From the IMG/VR virus record IMGVR_UViG_3300009431_000002, positions 62,001-126,000 of that record: DNA of 64,000 bases; one strand, 5' to 3'. How positions within the stretch are numbered: the stretch's first letter is position 1; the number at the start of each line of letters is the position of its first letter. Below are positions 23,378 to 29,414 of the stretch, one piece after another. This stretch comes from a virus. The notes beneath the pieces were generated by a model, which made no database searches, had not been told where the DNA came from, and saw only the letters and a list, made by a program, of their open reading frames with translations. Position numbers and translations under genes: made by a program.

Positions 23378-23793
23378 GTCGTCTCCTTGATGAGTCTGTG
23401 GTACCCCTCGGCAGTGAGGTCCCGTTGTAGTTCCTTCAGGCTGCCAGCACCATAGACTGCGCGCAACAGCTTGTCGCGGTCCTCACGTAAGTGCGTCTCG
23501 TTGCGGACGTGCTGCTCGGCCGTCGCCTTCCACGCCACGGCATCTGGATGGACGGGGTCGCCCTGCTCGACGCAGGTTTTGCCGACCTGGGAGCACTGGA
23601 TGGTCGGCACCCCGCCCAGCATCCGAGCGTCCTCATCAGCGAGGTTGACGGTGGTGCCGTCCTCCACGGGAACCCACGCGGGGTCGTCGAGGTCCTGCTC
23701 TTCGAGGACGAACAAGTCGCCCTTCCTGAGCTCCATGAAGTCGACCGCCACCTTGTCGAGGCGGTGGCACTTGCGCGTCTTCGGGTCGCTCAC
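23374..23793 (-). CDS. Unrecognised 139-residue protein upstream of endolysin
   Basis: GTG start at 23793 in a GTGA overlap. The product begins VSDPKTRKCHRLDKVAVDFM. Two Cys residues occur (IQCSQVGKTC). The C-terminal half is helical and charged. No domain is recognised; it may be a lysis accessory protein or unrelated. Confidence 0.5.
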   Translation of the reverse strand: MSDPKTRKCHRLDKVAVDFMELRKGDLFVLEEQDLDDPAWVPVEDGTTVNLADEDARMLGGVPTIQCSQVGKTCVEQGDPVHPDAVAWKATAEQHVRNETHLREDRDKLLRAVYGAGSLKELQRDLTAEGYHRLIKETT

Positions 23794-24017
23794 GGCTCGC
23801 GCACCTCGATGGGGTCCCACTCGCAGCCCTTGGGCGCGCCGGGGCAAGCGAGGATCCAGCTCTCGCCGGTCCGGGGGTTGAAACGGATGCACTCGTGGTC
23901 CGAGCACTCCACGTCGTAGAGCACTGGGCCATCGCTCGATGCGTCCGCGTCGAGGAGCACACCGACGCCGATGCAGGCGGTGGCGAGGATGACCGCCAGG
24001 AAAGTGTTGAGCTTCAT
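23790..24017 (-). CDS. Small secreted Cys-rich protein (75 residues)
   Basis: Start at ATG 24017. A signal or anchor helix (MKLNTFLAVILATACIGVGV) leads to a short mature part with four cysteines (VECSDHEC, ILACPGAPKGC), likely disulfide-bonded in the periplasm. The family is not recognised. The stop overlaps the next GTG (GTGA). Confidence 0.55.
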   Translation of the reverse strand: MKLNTFLAVILATACIGVGVLLDADASSDGPVLYDVECSDHECIRFNPRTGESWILACPGAPKGCEWDPIEVREP

Positions 24018-24526
24018 GTCCTGTCCTCCCTCGGGTAGCGGACCTCGATGGCTGTGCGCGCCACCTCGTAGTCACCCTCGACGTCCGTCGTCATGTGGAT
24101 GCGCGCCGGAAGGCCATCCTCGTTCGGTGACAGCACGTGGATGAGCTTGTGCTCCGACTCGGGCTTCCCGTCTTCCCCCGGGAAGCTCACCGTGCCGACG
24201 ATCATCAGTTCGTGGGCCAGCATGGGCCACCGCTTGCTGGGGTAGTCGCCCGACGCACCCACACCGCCCACCCACGGCACGCCAATCACCGGCAGATCCC
24301 CGGTGACGTCGACGAACACCTCCGGCACGAAGTCTCCCCACTGCTGGTGGTCTCGGCCGGTCTTCTGCCACCGTCGGGCAGCGACCATGCCTGCGTCGAC
24401 GGCCCGGATGCCCTCGTCGGGGCGCTGGACATCCACGATGAAGTGGAACACCCCTGAGTCGTCGCGCATCTCCACGACAATCCGCTTGTGGCCTCTGCCG
24501 ACGACGGCATCGCCGACCCCCGTCAT
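24014..24526 (-). CDS. Unrecognised 170-residue protein
   Basis: Start at ATG 24526 in an ATGA overlap with the metzincin-like gene. The protein begins MTGVGDAVVGRGHKRIVVEM and is beta-rich with conserved-looking patches (VFHFIVDVQRPDE, VPWVGGVGASGDYP). No motif is recognised. It is positioned as a possible partner of the protease. Confidence 0.5.
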   Translation of the reverse strand: MTGVGDAVVGRGHKRIVVEMRDDSGVFHFIVDVQRPDEGIRAVDAGMVAARRWQKTGRDHQQWGDFVPEVFVDVTGDLPVIGVPWVGGVGASGDYPSKRWPMLAHELMIVGTVSFPGEDGKPESEHKLIHVLSPNEDGLPARIHMTTDVEGDYEVARTAIEVRYPREDRT

Positions 24527-25170
24527 GTCCAGATCTCCTGCACCCAGCGGCACTCCTTGGGCTTGGGTCCACGGACGCCCGTGTGGTCCTTGTACATCAG
24601 CCGCCAGGGGTGAACGGGGTCATGGCCAAGCAGCAGTCCATGCCCGAGCTCGTGGGCGAGGACGCAGACGCTGTCGAACTTGGACAGGTCGTCAGGGATG
24701 AAGATGCGGCCGGCGATGACCTTGCGGCTGAGGTTCCAGAACAGCTCGCAGTCGCCGAGCTCCTCCCCCTTGCCCTGCGGCGACGTGGATGTGTCGCCGT
24801 GGACGCCGAACCCGCCGACGGTGCTGGCGCCGAACTGGGTCTTGCCGTCGAGCGGCTCGAAGTCCCGGCACCCCACCATCAAGTCCTTGCTGCCCAGGTA
24901 GTCGAAGTCCACCAGCATGAAGGCGGGGCCGATGCCGGCGCGCTTCTTGAGCCGGTGGTTCCAGATCTCCGTGGCGCGGCGCAGCGCGTCCTGGACGTGG
25001 TCCGGTGTGTCGGGCCACCAGCCCACGCGCAGGGGCAGCGGGTGCTCTGGAAGCAGGACGGGCTGGGCCATCTGGGCCTTGCGCAGCTTGCGCGGGCGCC
25101 CAACCAACTCCTCGGCCATGTCCGGGTCCAGCGGGACCCGCAGGCGAATCTTCTCAGCGGTCAGCGGCAT
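24523..25170 (-). CDS. Metzincin-like zinc metalloprotease
   Basis: ATG 25170 is chosen over an adjacent upstream GTG. The 215-residue protein has AHELGHGLLLGHDPVHPWRL, an HExxHxxxxxHD site at residues 173-184, the extended zinc signature of the metzincin clan, followed by Met192 (LMYKD) that could be the Met-turn. The N-terminal part has PLPLRVGWWPDT and a Trp-rich helix. There is no signal peptide. It may act at lysis, in virion maturation or on a host protein; a role in lysis is suggested only by its operon. Confidence 0.7.
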   Translation of the reverse strand: MPLTAEKIRLRVPLDPDMAEELVGRPRKLRKAQMAQPVLLPEHPLPLRVGWWPDTPDHVQDALRRATEIWNHRLKKRAGIGPAFMLVDFDYLGSKDLMVGCRDFEPLDGKTQFGASTVGGFGVHGDTSTSPQGKGEELGDCELFWNLSRKVIAGRIFIPDDLSKFDSVCVLAHELGHGLLLGHDPVHPWRLMYKDHTGVRGPKPKECRWVQEIWT

Positions 25171-25528
25171 CACTTCCCCCAGCGGCCTTGAGCCTACGAT
25201 CTCGTTCCACCAGTGCCAAGACGATCTCCTCCTCGCCCATGCCCCGGGCCACCATCTGTCGGATGGCCTCGTCCTCGGGCAGGGCGTCGAGGACGGCCGT
25301 GGTCGGTAGGGCGATGGGCTTGCCGTCGATGGTCACCCGCCACGGCTCGACGAGCTGAACGGCCCCCTCGTCGCCGACGAGCGTGAACGTGCAGTGCCCG
25401 TACTCCAGCAGCTGCATGACGAGCAGGGCGCCGAGCTCCCACCGACAGGCCTCCGAGGTCATCGTCTTTCGGTCGATGGGGACCTCTTCCGAGGCCGTCT
25501 TGGCGCGCTGCTTTGACTTGACTCGCAT
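25154..25528 (-). CDS. First gene of the leftward operon, unrecognised (124 residues)
   Basis: ATG 25528 is chosen because the -10 box of the leftward promoter ends 7 bases before it, so the transcript would begin near the ATG; a GTG at 25534 would lie upstream of the predicted start. The protein begins MRVKSKQRAKTASEEVPIDR and is helical (DEAIRQMVARGMGEEEIVLA). No family is recognised. It overlaps the metzincin-like gene by 17 bases. Confidence 0.6.
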   Translation of the reverse strand: MRVKSKQRAKTASEEVPIDRKTMTSEACRWELGALLVMQLLEYGHCTFTLVGDEGAVQLVEPWRVTIDGKPIALPTTAVLDALPEDEAIRQMVARGMGEEEIVLALVERDRRLKAAGGSDAADR

Positions 25529-25535
25529 CGGCACG

Positions 25536-25565
25536 AGTATCGTTCCGTAGCGTTCAGTCTGTCAA
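25536..25565 (-). promoter_or_regulatory. Leftward sigma-70-type promoter (TTGACA-N18-GATACT)
   Basis: On the reverse strand TTGACA (25560-25565) is separated by 18 bases from GATACT (25536-25541), and an ATG begins 8 bases after the -10. This is the only host-like promoter in front of the lysis operon and predicts a leaderless first message. Confidence 0.65.
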
Positions 25566-25632
25566 CCGATTCCATGACAAACTCCAGGCTGTTGCAACGG
25601 AAACTCCTCTACGAGAGGCAGGGCACCTTGGG

Positions 25633-25657
25633 GGTCGACGACACTGTGTCGTCGACC
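25633..25657. promoter_or_regulatory. 25-base perfect palindrome between divergent operons (operator candidate, copy 2 of 5)
   Basis: GGTCGACGACAC, centre T, GTGTCGTCGACC. It lies about 70 bases upstream of the leftward -35 and 55 bases upstream of the rightward motif at 25710, in a 217-base divergent region with no other feature. It is the longest of the five copies, so it is the prime candidate for a high-affinity protein site. Confidence 0.6.
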
Positions 25658-25709
25658 AGTCGAGGCGAACTGCGACGGGGCAACGAAGCGAAAGCTGCGA
25701 GTTGTTCGC

Positions 25710-25717
25710 TATAAGGG
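25710..25717 (+). promoter_or_regulatory. Rightward promoter-like motif (TATAAGGG)
   Basis: TATAAGGGCCCCAACTAGC lies 36 bases before GTG 25746, with a TGGAGGT ribosome site. It would start the MoxR-VWA operon. No TTGACA is seen upstream. Confidence 0.6.
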
Positions 25718-25745
25718 CCCCAACTAGCAATCACCTGGAGGTACC

Positions 25746-26696
25746 GTGAATCAGATCCCCACCATGCGGATGAGCATCGAGGACTCCATCGTCCTCAATG
25801 AGCCGCCGTACGTGGACGCGACCGGCCTGGCCGCGTTCCTCGCAGACCACCTGAAGTTCGTCCCGACCGTGCTGTACGGCCCCAAGGGCATCGGCAAGAC
25901 GCTGTGCCTCGAGTGGCTGGCGCACACGCTCAACCTCGCCAACCTGCAGGTCTCGTGCACCGAGGGGACCAAGGAGAAGCACCTCTTCGGTGCCATGGCC
26001 CCGAGCGACACTCCCGACCAGTACTGGTTCGTCCTCGGAGCCCTGGCCGCGGCCACCGACATGGCCAACGAGATCGCCAAGACCAAGGAGTGCGACGGCG
26101 TGATGCTGCGACTCGGCGAGGTCAACGCCCTGACGCCCCAGATGCAGAAGTCGCTCAACGCCTTCACGGACTGGCAGCAGGCCGTTCACCTCCCGCAGAT
26201 CGGGCGGGCGCTCCAGCTCGCCGAGGAGGCCAGGGTCTGGGTCGTCGCCGACATGAATCCCAGCGCCCACGGCGGCGTCTTCGACCTCAACGAGGACCTC
26301 AAGTCCAGGTTCCAGGAGGTGTGGCTCTCCTACCCGCACCCCACGCAGGAGCGCGTCATCCTCAACACGGTCGTGCCCGGCATCGACAGCGACGTCATCA
26401 CCAACATGCTCGACCTCGCCACCCAGACGCGGCAGGGCTCACTGTCCTACGCGCTGTCGACCCGCGACCTCGTCGCCTGCCTCCAGAACGCCTATGGCCG
26501 CGACGACAACAAGCCCATGGGCCTGGACAAGGCGCTCAAGCTCCTGTCCTACCGCTACACCGAGGGCGAGGACCGCGACGCCTTCCACGCGCGGACCAAG
26601 GCCAAGACCGACATCGACCTGGCCGGCATCGCGTTGATGACCCCGCCCAACCTCTCGTCGCCGGCGACGCCCGGCCGCGCCCGGGCATCGATCTGA
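25746..26696 (+). CDS. MoxR/CobS-like AAA+ ATPase
   Basis: GTG 25746 after TGGAGGTACC. The 316-residue protein has Walker A YGPKGIGKTL (residues 44-53), a Walker-B-like GVMLRLGEVNALTPQMQKSL (about 118-137, with Glu125 but without the usual DE pair), sensor 1 VADMNPSAHGG (Asn171), the probable arginine finger SRFQEVW (R188) and a sensor 2-like LSTRDLV. This matches the MoxR/CobS/NorQ group, which acts with VWA partners. A CobT-like VWA protein lies 3.6 kb downstream. The Walker B change should be noted for activity. Confidence 0.75.
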   Translation: MNQIPTMRMSIEDSIVLNEPPYVDATGLAAFLADHLKFVPTVLYGPKGIGKTLCLEWLAHTLNLANLQVSCTEGTKEKHLFGAMAPSDTPDQYWFVLGALAAATDMANEIAKTKECDGVMLRLGEVNALTPQMQKSLNAFTDWQQAVHLPQIGRALQLAEEARVWVVADMNPSAHGGVFDLNEDLKSRFQEVWLSYPHPTQERVILNTVVPGIDSDVITNMLDLATQTRQGSLSYALSTRDLVACLQNAYGRDDNKPMGLDKALKLLSYRYTEGEDRDAFHARTKAKTDIDLAGIALMTPPNLSSPATPGRARASI

Positions 26697-26947
26697 TGCC
26701 TGACGACAAGCACAAGACCCGCTGGCTCCAGATCGGCGAGCTCTGGGTGAAGGAGGGCGACGTCTCCGACCTCAAGGCCAGCGGCTTCCTCAGCATGGGG
26801 CTGCTCGGCGAGGTCTCCGTCATCCTGCGGCCGCAGAGGCACGACACCAGCCGGCTCAGCATCCTCATCGCCAAGGACAGCACGCCGCTCAAGCTGCTCG
26901 AGCGGCTCGTCAAGGCCGTGGAGGGAGGTGAAGATGTCCCATTCTGA
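26696..26947 (+). CDS. Unrecognised 83-residue protein in the MoxR operon
   Basis: ATG 26696 overlaps the MoxR stop by one base; the longer frame upstream is a shadow of MoxR. The product begins MPDDKHKTRWLQIGELWVKE and reads as a small soluble domain. It overlaps the next gene by 14 bases. Confidence 0.5.
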   Translation: MPDDKHKTRWLQIGELWVKEGDVSDLKASGFLSMGLLGEVSVILRPQRHDTSRLSILIAKDSTPLKLLERLVKAVEGGEDVPF

Positions 26948-27347
26948 CCCGTTCGGCGCGTTCCGCGGCCGCGACGTCCCGCACGCCTGGAACTGCGGCC
27001 ACTGCGGCGCCGAGGGCAAGGGCCACGAGCTCCTGCTGGACTCCGGCGGCGACTGGCACTGCCCCGACTGCTGCTCGAGCTCCGACCTCGACCTCGGCCT
27101 GCCTGCGCCCCTGGCGCTGGTTCGCATCACCATCCCGGCCTACACCGTCCAGTGCCTCCGTGGCGCCTTCCAGCTGGCCGAGGGTGAAGAACTGAGGCTC
27201 GTTCAGGTCCTCGACCTCATCGGCGACGAGATCCAGGTCTACGGCCGTGAGCACGACCGCGAGGTCCTCGACGCCGTGCCCATCCAGATCGCCACCACCG
27301 TCAAGATCATCGAGCCCGAGGACGAGCCATGCCCGACATCCGAGTAG
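26934..27347 (+). CDS. Zinc-ribbon protein in the MoxR operon
   Basis: ATG 26934 is preferred over GTG 26928 by distance from GGGAGG. The 137-residue protein has CGHCGAEG and HCPDCCSS in its first 50 residues, a two-knuckle zinc ribbon. The remaining part is beta-rich (LALVRITIPAYTVQCLRGAF). It may bind a partner protein or nucleic acid. It overlaps the next gene by 19 bases. Confidence 0.6.
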   Translation: MSHSDPFGAFRGRDVPHAWNCGHCGAEGKGHELLLDSGGDWHCPDCCSSSDLDLGLPAPLALVRITIPAYTVQCLRGAFQLAEGEELRLVQVLDLIGDEIQVYGREHDREVLDAVPIQIATTVKIIEPEDEPCPTSE

Positions 27348-27685
27348 AGCTGGCCTTCGACGCCTTCGACATCGACGAGCAGTACACCACCGAAGACGCG
27401 CTGATCGCCGCCTGCGCACAGGTGAGCGAGCGCATCCCAGGCCTGGACCCCCGCACCGCCTTCACCTGCACTATGCCCAACGGCGACCGCTTCCTCGTCG
27501 ACTACTTCGAGGCCGACGTGCACGGCAGCCCCAAGATCACGGAGCTCGACCTCCCGCCCGAGAAGAGCGAGGAGGAACAGGAACTGGAGCGGCTGGAGGC
27601 TGCGCTCGAGGAGAGCGGTGGTCGTGGCGTCGAGCTGGCTGAGCGCATCGACGAGCTCCGACGCGACCTCGGGAAGGAGCTCTGA
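27329..27685 (+). CDS. Unrecognised 118-residue protein with C-terminal coiled coil
   Basis: ATG 27329 lies inside the end of the previous gene. The protein begins MPDIRVELAFDAFDIDEQYT and ends in a charged helix (SEEEQELERLEAALEESGGR). No motif is seen. The stop overlaps the next ATG by one base. Confidence 0.55.
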   Translation: MPDIRVELAFDAFDIDEQYTTEDALIAACAQVSERIPGLDPRTAFTCTMPNGDRFLVDYFEADVHGSPKITELDLPPEKSEEEQELERLEAALEESGGRGVELAERIDELRRDLGKEL

Positions 27686-27894
27686 TGCCTGACCCGACCA
27701 AGCCCGACTTCTCCCGCGTCGTCGAGATGGCCGAAGGGACCTGGAACTCCACCGAGATCGCCCTGTACACCGACCGCCTGACAGACGAGCAGCAGGCGGA
27801 GATCCGCCGCATCCTCGTCGACGCCACTGCCGAGTACGCCGCCAAGGTCGCGGAGGCCTGGACCCTCGTCCTCAACTCGTGGAAGGAGGCCTGA
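27685..27894 (+). CDS. Unrecognised 69-residue helical protein
   Basis: ATG 27685 overlaps the previous stop by one base. The protein begins MPDPTKPDFSRVVEMAEGTW and is nearly all helix. The stop overlaps the next ATG by one base. Confidence 0.55.
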   Translation: MPDPTKPDFSRVVEMAEGTWNSTEIALYTDRLTDEQQAEIRRILVDATAEYAAKVAEAWTLVLNSWKEA

Positions 27895-28361
27895 TGCCCT
27901 GGTTCGTCTGCGCCACCTCGAGCAGCAACCCCGACTACAACGGCGATGGCGACTACGCCCTCGTCTACATCGGCCACAGGGCCACCACGAACACGCCCTA
28001 CAACTTGCTGCGCTTCATCGGCGACGTCGCACGACTCAAGCACAGCATCGGCGCCCTGTACAAGCTGGTGCTGTGGGACTCGTCGGTCCGCTACTTCTCC
28101 TCGTTCTTCGTCGACGCCGAGGGCGGTGGGTCCGATCTCCCGGAGGAGCTGGTGGCGGCCGACGATGAGATCACCGAGGTCTCGGAGGAGTTCGCCAAGT
28201 CCTGCGTCGACCACCAGATCAGCGTCGAGGCCGACACGCTCCACGTGACCCACGAGAAGGTCTTCTGGACCGCCCACGTCAAGCACTCGGACGTCGTCCT
28301 GACCACATCCACACGATTCACCAAGGAGCTCCTGCTGGGGCTCGAGAAGAGGGAGAGGTGA
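27894..28361 (+). CDS. Unrecognised 155-residue protein
   Basis: ATG 27894 overlaps the previous stop by one base. The protein begins MPWFVCATSSSNPDYNGDGD and has an aromatic, beta-rich middle and helical end. No motif is recognised. The stop overlaps the next ATG by one base. Confidence 0.55.
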   Translation: MPWFVCATSSSNPDYNGDGDYALVYIGHRATTNTPYNLLRFIGDVARLKHSIGALYKLVLWDSSVRYFSSFFVDAEGGGSDLPEELVAADDEITEVSEEFAKSCVDHQISVEADTLHVTHEKVFWTAHVKHSDVVLTTSTRFTKELLLGLEKRER

Positions 28362-28876
28362 TGGCAACCTACGTTCTCGCTGCGTTCCTGGTCGACGATG
28401 ACGACCCCGAGGTCGCTCGGGGCATCGTCCGCAACTCCACGGCCTTCGACTGCGTCGGGGCCAGCCCGCGCATCCGCGACGGCCGCATCTTCGCCGTCGC
28501 GTCCGAGGAGGAGTACCTCGGCGCCAAGCCCCCGCCCGACTTCTCCGACCAGGCGGCCGAGATCGCCCACTGGTTCACGACCAAGGAGGTCGTCTCCGAG
28601 TACCTGGACGAGGCGATCCACGGCGAGAAGGGGAGGGAGGGGTCTGCGGTCAACAACGCCGACCTCGCCGAGCAGGTCGAGTACCTGCTCGGCCGCAACT
28701 GGTCGGAGCACGACATCTGCGTCGCCGTGATGGGCGAAGCGTCGCACATCGACCTCGTCGTCGAGTGCGGCAGCTGCCGCCGCGCGACGTCCAAGCGCGT
28801 CGCGGAGGTCAAGGGCAAAGGCCCGGGCGTCCGGCGCTGGCAGTGCCCCGACTGCGACGACAACTCGGGGGCCTGA
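28361..28876 (+). CDS. Protein with C-terminal zinc ribbon (171 residues)
   Basis: ATG 28361 overlaps the previous stop by one base. The last 40 residues hold CGSCRR and WQCPDCDD, a zinc ribbon of the same type as the protein at 26934. The first 120 residues are acidic and unassigned. It ends at the promoter-like motif at 28882. Confidence 0.6.
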   Translation: MATYVLAAFLVDDDDPEVARGIVRNSTAFDCVGASPRIRDGRIFAVASEEEYLGAKPPPDFSDQAAEIAHWFTTKEVVSEYLDEAIHGEKGREGSAVNNADLAEQVEYLLGRNWSEHDICVAVMGEASHIDLVVECGSCRRATSKRVAEVKGKGPGVRRWQCPDCDDNSGA

Positions 28877-28881
28877 TCGGG

Positions 28882-28889
28882 CACAAGGA
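28882..28889 (+). promoter_or_regulatory. Rightward promoter-like motif (CACAAGGA)
   Basis: CACAAGGAGTACAACGCC follows the zinc-ribbon gene by 5 bases and precedes a GGGAGG ribosome site and a 7-codon reading frame. Confidence 0.5.
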
Positions 28890-28920
28890 GTACAACGCCA
28901 ACCGAGGGAGGTACCAGAGC

Positions 28921-28944
28921 ATGCAGTCGCTCGACGGCTTATGA
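28921..28944 (+). CDS. Seven-codon minigene (leader peptide candidate)
   Basis: ATG CAG TCG CTC GAC GGC TTA TGA encodes MQSLDGL. It has its own promoter-like motif (28882), a strong GAGGGAGG site and a hairpin at 28956-28975 followed by a terminator-type stem and AATTAGC at 28980-29011. The arrangement suggests a short transcript with a leader peptide or a regulatory RNA. Too short to support by composition. Confidence 0.35.
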   Translation: MQSLDGL

Positions 28945-28979
28945 CCCCCAACGGGGTGGTCCGGCGTCCGACCACGGGC

Positions 28980-29011
28980 GCCGGGCCGCCTGCTCCCTCC
29001 CGGCAATTAGC
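28980..29011 (+). terminator. Hairpin terminator with AATTAGC tail
   Basis: GCCGGG (28980-28985) pairs with CCCGGC (28999-29004) and is followed by AATTAGCTGG. It separates the minigene from the next promoter-like motif at 29024. Confidence 0.5.
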
Positions 29012-29023
29012 TGGAGATGGCGG

Positions 29024-29031
29024 CACAAGAA
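29024..29031 (+). promoter_or_regulatory. Rightward promoter-like motif (CACAAGAA)
   Basis: CACAAGAAGGACAACTACTACGAGG lies 33 bases before ATG 29057. It has AAGAAGG in place of AAGGGG but keeps ACAAC. Confidence 0.45.
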
Positions 29032-29056
29032 GGACAACTACTACGAGGAGATGCCC

Positions 29057-29410
29057 ATGCCTGTACCCAAGCCCAGTGACGTCCCCGAGGGGGACAAGGT
29101 CCTCTTCCTCACGATCCGCGACGACCACGCCGTCATCCTGGCCCGCGCCAAGGTCGACGGCGAGTACGCCACCCTCGCCTGCCACATGGTCAAGCCACAC
29201 AGCGCCGTCGGCCCCTCCTTCGAGGGCCCCGACGGCACGCGCATCGTACCCATTGGCGTCGTCTCGGGGCTGACCGAGGCCGACTTCGCTCGCGTCACCG
29301 ACCTCGAGGGCGCGCCCCTGCAGAAGCTGAAGCTGGATGAAGATGGACCCGGACCTGCTGATCGTGATCCTGCTGCTGACGGTGCTGGCCGTGGCGGCGT
29401 GGAGAAGTAG
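29057..29410 (+). CDS. Unrecognised 117-residue protein
   Basis: ATG 29057 is preferred to ATG 29051 because GAGGAG would abut the earlier start. The protein begins MPVPKPSDVPEGDKVLFLTI and is beta-rich. Its last 25 codons overlap a hydrophobic frame (29337-29414) and look compositionally weak (GPADRDPAADGAGRGG), so its true end is uncertain. Confidence 0.5.
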   Translation: MPVPKPSDVPEGDKVLFLTIRDDHAVILARAKVDGEYATLACHMVKPHSAVGPSFEGPDGTRIVPIGVVSGLTEADFARVTDLEGAPLQKLKLDEDGPGPADRDPAADGAGRGGVEK

Positions 29411-29414
29411 GTGA
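29337..29414 (+). CDS. Tiny single-helix membrane protein in an overlapping frame (25 residues)
   Basis: ATG AAG ATG ... TGA, frame +1 to the gene at 29057. The product is MKMDPDLLIVILLLTVLAVA then AWRSR, a clear membrane helix. Its TGA overlaps the GTG start of the VWA gene as GTGA, exactly as seen at most junctions here, which argues that it is real. The ribosome site is weak. Expression is not shown. Confidence 0.4.
   Translation: MKMDPDLLIVILLLTVLAVAAWRSR

Noticed and set aside
28941-29273. A 110-codon forward frame starting in an ATGA with the minigene
   Set aside because: Its composition is Ser/Pro/Arg/Thr-rich and it covers the better-supported gene at 29057 out of frame.
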